Below are positions 13,823 through 19,388 of a DNA stretch of 19,388 bases, piece after piece. The notes under the pieces are model-generated. The model saw only the letters and a list, made by a program, of their open reading frames with translations, was not told where the DNA came from and ran no database searches. This DNA comes from Bacilli bacterium (lineage in GTDB: Bacteria; Bacillota_I; Bacilli_A; RF39; UBA660): contig CAADST010000129.1 in assembly GCA_900751815.1 (NCBI GenBank), positions 1 to 19,388 on the forward strand, read 5' to 3'. Numbering within the stretch: position 1 is the stretch's first letter; each line of letters opens with the position of its first letter. The position numbers and the translations under genes were made by a program.

Positions 13823-14362
13823 TTAATTCTTGAAAGGCATTCCAAAGCCTTTAAGTAAACTTTTAGCTTCTTCATTGCTCTTTGCAGTTGTTACGAACAC
13901 GATATCCATACCACGAACTTTAACAACATCATCATATTCAATTTCTGGGAATATAAGTTGTTCTTTGATACCTAAAGTATAATTACCATGGCCATCAAAT
14001 GAATGAGCAGATACTCCACGGAAATCTCTTACACGAGGAAGTCCAACTTTAACTAACTTTTCAAAGAAATAATACATATTTTCTCCTCTTAAAGTTACTT
14101 TTACACCAACAGGTTGACCTTCTCTTATTTTAAATCCAGCGATTGACTTACGAGCTTTTGTAACAACAGGTTTTTGACCAGTAATTTGAGTTAAGTCATT
14201 AACAGCTGCTGTTATAAATTTTTCATCTTTACTTCCTTCACCAGCACCAATATTAACAATAATTTTTTCTAATTTTGGTACTTGCATAACTGAAGTGTAT
14301 CCGAATTCTTTCATTAATTCTGGAACTATTTCCTTAGTATATTTTTCTTTAAAATTACTCAT
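13823..14362 (-). CDS. rplE: 50S ribosomal protein L5 (uL5)
   Basis: 179 residues: [66 protein letters not shown] and [21 protein letters not shown]5 binds 5S rRNA and contacts P-site tRNA and S13. Full length and conventional. Confidence 0.97.
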   Translation of the reverse strand: MSNFKEKYTKEIVPELMKEFGYTSVMQVPKLEKIIVNIGAGEGSKDEKFITAAVNDLTQITGQKPVVTKARKSIAGFKIREGQPVGVKVTLRGENMYYFFEKLVKVGLPRVRDFRGVSAHSFDGHGNYTLGIKEQLIFPEIEYDDVVKVRGMDIVFVTTAKSNEEAKSLLKGFGMPFKN

Positions 14363-14364
14363 AA

Positions 14365-14709
14365 CTACTTACTCGCTTTCCGAGAAGCTGTTTTTGAAGT
14401 TTTTTTAGTTTCCTTCTTTTCTTCTTTAGCTTCTACTTTTTCTTTTTTTTCTTGGGTTTTTTCAGCCTTTTTAATTTCTTTAGCTTCAGCTTCAGTAATT
14501 ACTTTAACATTAGATACATGAATTGGAGCTTCAATTTCAAAAATTCCACCCTTATCATTTGTAGTTCTAGGTTTACTATGTTTTTTAACAATATTTACAC
14601 CTTCAACTACTACTTTTCCTTCTTTTTTTAATGTTCTAATTACTTTGCCTTGCTTACCCTTGTCTTCTCCAGTAATTACTAAAACTGTATCATTAACTTT
14701 AACTTTCAT
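14365..14709 (-). CDS. rplX: 50S ribosomal protein L24 with altered Lys/Glu-rich tail (uL24)
   Basis: Residues 1-72 are a standard KOW-domain L24: [22 protein letters not shown] and [12 protein letters not shown]24 is an early assembly protein that binds the 5' end of 23S rRNA near the exit tunnel. The usual basic end (the region that reads like RYRFxEDGKKVRIAKKSG in other bacteria) is absent. It is replaced from about residue 74 by roughly 40 residues made almost only of K, E, A, T and S. The tail is in frame, with no sign of frameshift. Confidence 0.94.
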   Translation of the reverse strand: MKVKVNDTVLVITGEDKGKQGKVIRTLKKEGKVVVEGVNIVKKHSKPRTTNDKGGIFEIEAPIHVSNVKVITEAEAKEIKKAEKTQEKKEKVEAKEEKKETKKTSKTASRKASK

Positions 14710-14718
14710 TTTTGCCTC

Positions 14719-15087
14719 CTATAATACTTCGCTAGCAAGAGATACGATCTTCATATAATCTTTTTCTCTTAATTCTCTAGCTACTGGACCAAGCACACGA
14801 GTTCCAACTGGAGATTTATCATCTTTAATTAAAACACATGCATTGTCATCAAATTTTATATAAGAACCATCATTTCTTCTTACGCCTTGGGCAGTTCTAA
14901 CAATTACAGCTTTAACAACTTTTCCTTTTTTTATTGGACTATTAGGAATAGCTTTTTTTACAGTTCCAACTACTACATCACCGATATTAGCATATTTAAC
15001 TTTAGATCCACCCATAACTCTAATTACAAGTATTTCTCTAGCTCCGCTATTATCAGCAACTTTAAGTCTACTTTCTTGCATTACCAT
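14719..15087 (-). CDS. rplN: 50S ribosomal protein L14 (uL14)
   Basis: 122 residues: [53 protein letters not shown] and [14 protein letters not shown]14 faces the small subunit, forms bridges B5 and B8 and is the docking site of the silencing factor RsfS. ATG 15087 is preferred over the ATG two codons later because AGGAGG stands 7 bases ahead of it. Confidence 0.97.
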   Translation of the reverse strand: MVMQESRLKVADNSGAREILVIRVMGGSKVKYANIGDVVVGTVKKAIPNSPIKKGKVVKAVIVRTAQGVRRNDGSYIKFDDNACVLIKDDKSPVGTRVLGPVARELREKDYMKIVSLASEVL

Positions 15088-15098
15088 AATAATACCTC

Positions 15099-15356
15099 CT
15101 AAAGGATAACAGCTTTACTTAGAATTTCTACTAGTTCATATCTTTTGGTTTTAGATAATGGTCTAGTCATTCTAATTCTTACTGTATCTCCTACTTTAGC
15201 TTCATTTGCCTCATCATGCGCTGCATATTTCTTAGAATATTTAACTTGTTTTTTGTATAAAGGATGTTTTTTAGAAGTTTCAACTAAAACTGTAATAGTC
15301 TTATTATTAGAGCTACTAATCACTCTACCAACTAATTCATGTTTTGCTTCAGTCAT
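15099..15356 (-). CDS. rpsQ: 30S ribosomal protein S17 (uS17)
   Basis: 85 residues with an OB fold: [62 protein letters not shown]17 is a primary binder of the 5' domain of 16S rRNA. Its ATG touches the stop codon of rpmC. Confidence 0.97.
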   Translation of the reverse strand: MTEAKHELVGRVISSSNNKTITVLVETSKKHPLYKKQVKYSKKYAAHDEANEAKVGDTVRIRMTRPLSKTKRYELVEILSKAVIL

Positions 15357-15559
15357 TATTTATTACCTCCATTTAGTTCTCTTTCTTTAAGAATTGTTTT
15401 CATTCTTGCAACATCCCTTCTTAAAGTTCTAAGCTCAACTGGTTTTTCTAATGTACCATTTGCTTGTTGCATTCTTTTTGTGAATAATTCTTCTTTTGTT
15501 TCGATTATCTTTTTGTTTAATTCTTCATCGGATAATTTTCTTAAATCTTCAATTTTCAA
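15356..15559 (-). CDS. rpmC: 50S ribosomal protein L29 (uL29), TTG start
   Basis: 67 residues in the two-helix hairpin fold: [17 protein letters not shown], then [13 protein letters not shown] at the end. The protein sits at the tunnel exit and helps dock trigger factor and SRP. The frame can be read from ATG 15571 (MVILLK...), but that codon has no room for a ribosome binding site. TTG 15559, with GGTGA 5 bases ahead, gives the normal MKIEDLRKL start. It overlaps rplP by 11 bases. Confidence 0.9.
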   Translation of the reverse strand: MKIEDLRKLSDEELNKKIIETKEELFTKRMQQANGTLEKPVELRTLRRDVARMKTILKERELNGGNK

Positions 15560-15983
15560 GAGAATCACCATCCTTTACATCTTTTTTAACAAATTTTGAT
15601 TTAACTGATAATTTATGAGAAGCAAGTCTAAGAGCTTCACGAGCAATTTCTTCAGATACTCCACTAACTTCAAACATAATCTTACCATTTTTTACAACTG
15701 CTACCCATTCTTCAACATTACCTTTACCTTTACCTTGACGAGTTTCTAAAGGTTTTTTAGTTCTTGGCATATGTGGGAAAATATTGATATATACTTTTCC
15801 ACCACGCTTCATAAAACGGGTCATTGCAATACGAGCTGCTTCAATTTGTCTAGCTGATATCCAGCCACCTTCAGTTGCTTGTAAACCGTAATCACCAAAA
15901 TGTAATTCAGTATTACCTTTGGCATGGCCATCATAACTTATTCTATGACTCTTACGATATTTAGTTCTTTTGGGCATCAACAT
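15549..15983 (-). CDS. rplP: 50S ribosomal protein L16 (uL16)
   Basis: 144 residues from [19 protein letters not shown], with [53 protein letters not shown] and [17 protein letters not shown]16 holds the A-site tRNA elbow and completes the large subunit. Its start lies inside the end of rpsC (23-base overlap), with a GGGAG site. Confidence 0.97.
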   Translation of the reverse strand: MLMPKRTKYRKSHRISYDGHAKGNTELHFGDYGLQATEGGWISARQIEAARIAMTRFMKRGGKVYINIFPHMPRTKKPLETRQGKGKGNVEEWVAVVKNGKIMFEVSGVSEEIAREALRLASHKLSVKSKFVKKDVKDGDSLEN

Positions 15984-16635
15984 TTTTATCAGCTCCCTTC
16001 ATTTTTTTTGCAGGAAGAATTTCATCTTTATAAATCCAAACTTTAACACCAATTTTTCCATAAGTTGTATCAGCTTCAGCAGTAGCATAATCTACATCTG
16101 CTCTAATTGTATGTAGTGGCACAGTTCCTTCAGTATAACCTTCAGTTCTTGCCATTTCTGCTCCTCCAAGTCTTCCTGATACACTTGTTTTACATCCTTT
16201 TGCTCCAGCTTTTAAAACATTTCTGATAGCTCTTTTTTGAGCTGATCTAAATGGAGCTCTAGCAGCAATTTGGTTAGCTATATTCATAGCTACTAATTTA
16301 GCATTTAAGTCAGGTTTCTTTTCTTCCACAATGTTGATGTAGATTTCTTCACCAACAAGTTTTTTAAGTTTATTTCTTAATTTTTCTATATCTTCTCCAC
16401 CGCGACCAATTATTACACCTGGTTTAGCAGTATAAATAGTAACTTCACATCTGTCTTTTTTGCGTTCAATAATTACGCTAGCAATAGCAGCATCTTTAAG
16501 ATTTTTTTCTAAATATTCTCTGATTTTAATATCATTATTTAAATATTTAGCATAATCTTTCTTAGAATACCACTTAGACTCCCAGTCTTTATTAACACCA
16601 AGACGATATCCTATTGGATTTACTTTTTGTCCCAT
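15961..16635 (-). CDS. rpsC: 30S ribosomal protein S3 (uS3)
   Basis: 224 residues starting [13 protein letters not shown]. The KH domain has [17 protein letters not shown] at 74-90. The C-terminal domain shows [31 protein letters not shown] and [14 protein letters not shown]3 surrounds the mRNA entry channel and contributes to its helicase activity. Confidence 0.97.
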   Translation of the reverse strand: MGQKVNPIGYRLGVNKDWESKWYSKKDYAKYLNNDIKIREYLEKNLKDAAIASVIIERKKDRCEVTIYTAKPGVIIGRGGEDIEKLRNKLKKLVGEEIYINIVEEKKPDLNAKLVAMNIANQIAARAPFRSAQKRAIRNVLKAGAKGCKTSVSGRLGGAEMARTEGYTEGTVPLHTIRADVDYATAEADTTYGKIGVKVWIYKDEILPAKKMKGADKNVDAQKN

Positions 16636-16636
16636 A

Positions 16637-16984
16637 CTATTTTACTCCCTTCGCAGTATCACTTACACAAACTGTAATGTGACTACTTCTTTTATCGTGA
16701 CGATCTACATTACCACGACTTGCAAATTTAATTCTTTTATAAATAGGTCCTGGATTAATATAGCATTCACTAACTCTTAAATCTGCTTCATTTGCTCCAT
16801 TATTATTTACAGCATTAGCTACAGCAGAATTTAAAACTTTAAGTATTAATCTACTAGCTTTAGTGTTAGTGTTTTCAAGAATTCCTCTTGCAGTTTCAAC
16901 ATCTTTACCTCTAATTAAATCCATAGTCATACGAGCAAGTCTAGGTTTAATTAAAGCGTTTTTATGAATTGCATATGCTTCCAT
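16637..16984 (-). CDS. rplV: 50S ribosomal protein L22 (uL22)
   Basis: 115 residues. [20 protein letters not shown] opens the fold and [31 protein letters not shown] includes the extended hairpin that lines the exit tunnel, the site of macrolide-resistance changes in other species. One base separates it from rpsC. Confidence 0.97.
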   Translation of the reverse strand: MEAYAIHKNALIKPRLARMTMDLIRGKDVETARGILENTNTKASRLILKVLNSAVANAVNNNGANEADLRVSECYINPGPIYKRIKFASRGNVDRHDKRSSHITVCVSDTAKGVK

Positions 16985-16992
16985 GTTACCTC

Positions 16993-17256
16993 CTATTTAT
17001 TTCCTGCATGGCCACCAAACTTACGAGTTTGTGAAAATTCTCCAAGTTTATGTCCTACCATGTCTTCAGTAATATATACTGGTATAAAATCTTTTCCGTT
17101 ATGAACCGCTATTGTATGACCTACAAAGTCAGGAAAAATAGTAGATCTTCTTGACCAAGTCTTAATAACAGTTTTCTTATTATTTTTATTCATTTCTTGA
17201 ACCTTTTTCATTAATGATTCATCAACAAATGGTCCTTTTTTCAAACTTCTTGCCAT
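16993..17256 (-). CDS. rpsS: 30S ribosomal protein S19 (uS19)
   Basis: 87 residues: [43 protein letters not shown] and [17 protein letters not shown], a complete family match. S19 lies in the small-subunit head with S13 and contacts the A-site finger of 23S rRNA. Confidence 0.98.
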   Translation of the reverse strand: MARSLKKGPFVDESLMKKVQEMNKNNKKTVIKTWSRRSTIFPDFVGHTIAVHNGKDFIPVYITEDMVGHKLGEFSQTRKFGGHAGNK

Positions 17257-17265
17257 AGTACCCTC

Positions 17266-18096
17266 CTATTTTTTCTTCCTACTTACAATAAGCTTTTCAC
17301 TTTTCTTTTTACTCTTACGAGTTTTAACACCAAGTGCAGGTTTACCCCAAGGTGTCATTGGGCTCTTGCGTCCTACTGGAGCACGACCTTCACCACCACC
17401 ATGTGGGTGATCATTAGGGTTCATTACACTACCACGGTTAGTAGGTCTAATACCCATATGTCTTTTTCTTCCAGCTTTTCCAAGGTTTACTAGTTTACTA
17501 TCTTCATTTCCTACAACACCAATTGTAGCAATACAATTTCCTAATACTAATCTAGTTTCCCCAGATTGTAAACGAAGCATTACATATTTTCCTTCGCGTC
17601 CTAGTATTTGAGCACTAGCTCCCGCACTACGACAAATCTCAGCTCCTTTACCAGGTTTTAATTCAATACAATGAACCACAGTACCAACTGGAATATTCAT
17701 TAAAGGTAGGGCATTACCTACTTTAATGTCAGCGCCTTCGCCATTTTCAATTATATCTCCAACTTTTAACCCATTTGGAGCAATGATGTATCTTTTTTCA
17801 CCATCACGATAATTGATTAGGGCAATATTTGCTGTTCTATTTGGATCGTATTCAATTGTTGCAACCCGACCAGTTACACCTGTTTTTTCTCTTTTATAAT
17901 CGATTACACGATATTTTCTTTTAGCTCCACCACCAATATGGCGAACTGTCATTTTACCTTGATTATTTCTACCACCAGTTTTACTTGATTTCTTTAATAA
18001 TGATTTAGTTGGAGTACTAGTAGTTATTTCGTCATTTGCAAGAGTACTCATGCCTCTTCTGCCATTAGTTGTTGGTTTATAATGTTTAATAGCCAT
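17266..18096 (-). CDS. rplB: 50S ribosomal protein L2 (uL2)
   Basis: 276 residues from ATG 18096 ([17 protein letters not shown]). A GTG three codons earlier lies inside the AGGTGG ribosome binding site and is rejected. The conserved histidine-rich motif [18 protein letters not shown] near 225-242, close to the peptidyl-transferase centre, is intact. L2 is needed for subunit joining and for tRNA binding. Confidence 0.97.
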   Translation of the reverse strand: MAIKHYKPTTNGRRGMSTLANDEITTSTPTKSLLKKSSKTGGRNNQGKMTVRHIGGGAKRKYRVIDYKREKTGVTGRVATIEYDPNRTANIALINYRDGEKRYIIAPNGLKVGDIIENGEGADIKVGNALPLMNIPVGTVVHCIELKPGKGAEICRSAGASAQILGREGKYVMLRLQSGETRLVLGNCIATIGVVGNEDSKLVNLGKAGRKRHMGIRPTNRGSVMNPNDHPHGGGEGRAPVGRKSPMTPWGKPALGVKTRKSKKKSEKLIVSRKKK

Positions 18097-18110
18097 AAAT
18101 TCCACCTACC

Positions 18111-18386
18111 TTACATTTCTATAGAAGAACCTTCAGCTAGTGTAACAATAGCTTTTTTATAAGTTTTAGTTCTTCCTGAGTATCTTCCAACTCTTCTTCT
18201 TTTTGATTTAGTATTTAATGTATTAACACTTTTAACACTTACTTTAAATGCTTCTTCAACAGCTTTCTTTATATCAGTTTTAGTTGCATCTTTAACTACT
18301 TTAAAAGTATAAACATTATTTTCTCTATTTGCCATAGATTTTTCGGTAATAACTGGTGCAATAATAATATCTGAATAATGCTTCAT
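18111..18386 (-). CDS. rplW: 50S ribosomal protein L23 (uL23)
   Basis: 91 residues: IIIAPVITEKSMANREN, then DIKKAVEEAFKVSVKSVNTL and GRYSGRTKTYKKAIVTL. L23 is the main docking site at the tunnel exit for trigger factor and SRP. The start overlaps the rplD stop by one base. Confidence 0.97.
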   Translation of the reverse strand: MKHYSDIIIAPVITEKSMANRENNVYTFKVVKDATKTDIKKAVEEAFKVSVKSVNTLNTKSKRRRVGRYSGRTKTYKKAIVTLAEGSSIEM

Positions 18387-19009
18387 TATTTAAGCACCTC
18401 CTCTAATTTGTTTACTGCTGCTTCGTCCATAACTACAGTATCAGCATTTACTAAATCATAGCAATTTACTTCATCAGCATATATTACTAATACATTTGGT
18501 AAATTACGAACTGCTAAATATAGATTTTCAGCATCATCACTTGTAACAAATAATATTTTATTATCAAGTTTTAAATTTTCAAGAACTTTTAAAGCATCCT
18601 TAGTTTTAGTAGATTCCATATTGAAATTATCAACTACTACTAGTGCTTTTTCTTGTACTTTACTAGATAGAGCACTCTTTAGAGCAATAACTCTTTCTTT
18701 CTTATTAATTTTAAATGTATAATCTCTAGGACTTACACCAAAAGGTATTCCGCCGCCTACCCATTGAGTAGCTCTTGTACTACCTTGACGAGCACGACCA
18801 GTTCCTTTTTGTCTCCATGGTTTTCTTCCACCACCAGAAACTTCACTTCTATTCTTAGTTTTTCTAGTTCCTTGACGAGTAGCATCAAGTTGTAAACGAA
18901 TCATTTTCTTAAGACAATCTTCATTAATTTCGATATTCCAAATGCTATCTGTTAATGTTAAATCTTTTACTTTTTCACCATTTAGATTCTTAACACTTAT
19001 CTTTGTCAT
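18386..19009 (-). CDS. rplD: 50S ribosomal protein L4 (uL4)
   Basis: 207 residues. The tunnel-reaching loop is clear at about 58-87 (SGGGRKPWRQKGTGRARQGS, then TQWVGGG), followed by the Rossmann-like globular part (ALSSKVQEKALVVVDNF, LFVTSDD, NVLVIYADEVNCYDLVNAD). L4 and L22 form the tunnel constriction. In E. coli L4 also represses the S10 operon; nothing here shows whether that applies. Confidence 0.97.
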   Translation of the reverse strand: MTKISVKNLNGEKVKDLTLTDSIWNIEINEDCLKKMIRLQLDATRQGTRKTKNRSEVSGGGRKPWRQKGTGRARQGSTRATQWVGGGIPFGVSPRDYTFKINKKERVIALKSALSSKVQEKALVVVDNFNMESTKTKDALKVLENLKLDNKILFVTSDDAENLYLAVRNLPNVLVIYADEVNCYDLVNADTVVMDEAAVNKLEEVLK

Positions 19010-19029
19010 ATTTAATCCTTTCTAAGCAA

Positions 19030-19388
19030 TTATTTGCTTTCTTCAGCAGACTCAGCTGTATCTTCAGTTTTAACTTCTTCTGCTTCAGTTTCCACTACTT
19101 CTTCAGTAGTAGCTTCTACTGCTTCAGTATTTTGTGTATCTTCTAAAGCAACTTCTTCAACTTCATCAACAACTGTTTCATAAGTTAAGATTTCTTTTGG
19201 ATCTTTCTTACGAGAATTTTTAACTGCTGATTTAATTAACACTAATGAATTTTTAGCTCCCGGAACATTTCCACTAACTAAGATATAATTTTCTGCTTCG
19301 TTTACTTCAATAATTTCTAGATTTTGAATAGTAACAGTATCAACACCCATGTGTCCTGCTAATTTTTTACCCTTTAATACTCTTTTTG
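19030..19388 (-). CDS. rplC: 50S ribosomal protein L3 (uL3), partial, with acidic tail
   Basis: The C-terminal part of rplC; the frame is still open at the right window edge. Upstream of the in-window Met the sequence reads [21 protein letters not shown], the conserved L3 segment, so that Met is internal. L3 binds the 3' end of 23S rRNA and reaches the peptidyl-transferase centre. The normal protein ends near LVLIKSAVK. Here about 62 more residues follow, mostly E, T, A and V, ending TAESAEESK. The frame and stop are clean, so the extension is genuine. Confidence 0.93.
   Translation of the reverse strand, partial: KRVLKGKKLAGHMGVDTVTIQNLEIIEVNEAENYILVSGNVPGAKNSLVLIKSAVKNSRKKDPKEILTYETVVDEVEEVALEDTQNTEAVEATTEEVVETEAEEVKTEDTAESAEESK

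Overview
The window looks like a chromosomal segment of a very AT-rich, low-GC Gram-positive relative, probably an uncultured gut Bacilli/Mollicutes-type lineage such as RF39. The organism call is an inference from AT-rich codon use, strong AGGAGG-type ribosome binding sites, a Soj/Spo0J-type parAB pair, a zinc-type S14, and ribosomal proteins with charged C-terminal tails. Almost every gene is on the minus strand, so transcription runs from high to low coordinates.

Region 1 (about 6,260-19,388, minus) is the fused S10-spc-alpha ribosomal superoperon: rplC (cut by the window edge), rplD, rplW, rplB, rpsS, rplV, rpsC, rplP, rpmC, rpsQ, rplN, rplX, rplE, rpsN, rpsH, rplF, rplR, rpsE, rplO, secY, adk, map, infA, rpmJ, rpsM, rpsK, rpoA, rplQ. 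The order is canonical except that no rpmD (L30) lies between rpsE and rplO. Genes are packed end to end or overlap. L3 and L24 carry long charged tails.

Region 2 (about 2,066-6,200) is an accessory segment. It holds a 71-aa orphan gene, an AbiF-like abortive-infection HEPN RNase (Abi_2 family), a 61-aa zinc-ribbon protein, an XRE regulator on the plus strand, and a 568-aa surface protein with a C-terminal Hint (hedgehog/intein) module. The notable structure is that the abiF gene is bracketed by two direct copies of a complete small-RNA gene. Each copy has its own TTGACA/TGN-TATATT promoter, a short structured RNA of roughly 100 nt, and a Rho-independent terminator, and the RNA is transcribed in the same direction as abiF. 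This fits the recently recognised AbiF toxin with an RNA antitoxin, a single-HEPN relative proposed as the ancestor of Cas13. Here the RNA gene is duplicated so that it flanks the toxin on both sides. Between the XRE gene and the zinc-ribbon gene lie three degenerate 32-bp tandem repeats and a strong bidirectional terminator.

Region 3 (1-1,994, minus) is a chromosome-segregation operon: parA (Soj), parB (Spo0J), a DUF951 zinc-ribbon protein, and the first 39 codons of a membrane protein that runs off the window. All overlap by a few bases and start from an extended -10 promoter just upstream of parA. No consensus parS site was seen by eye.
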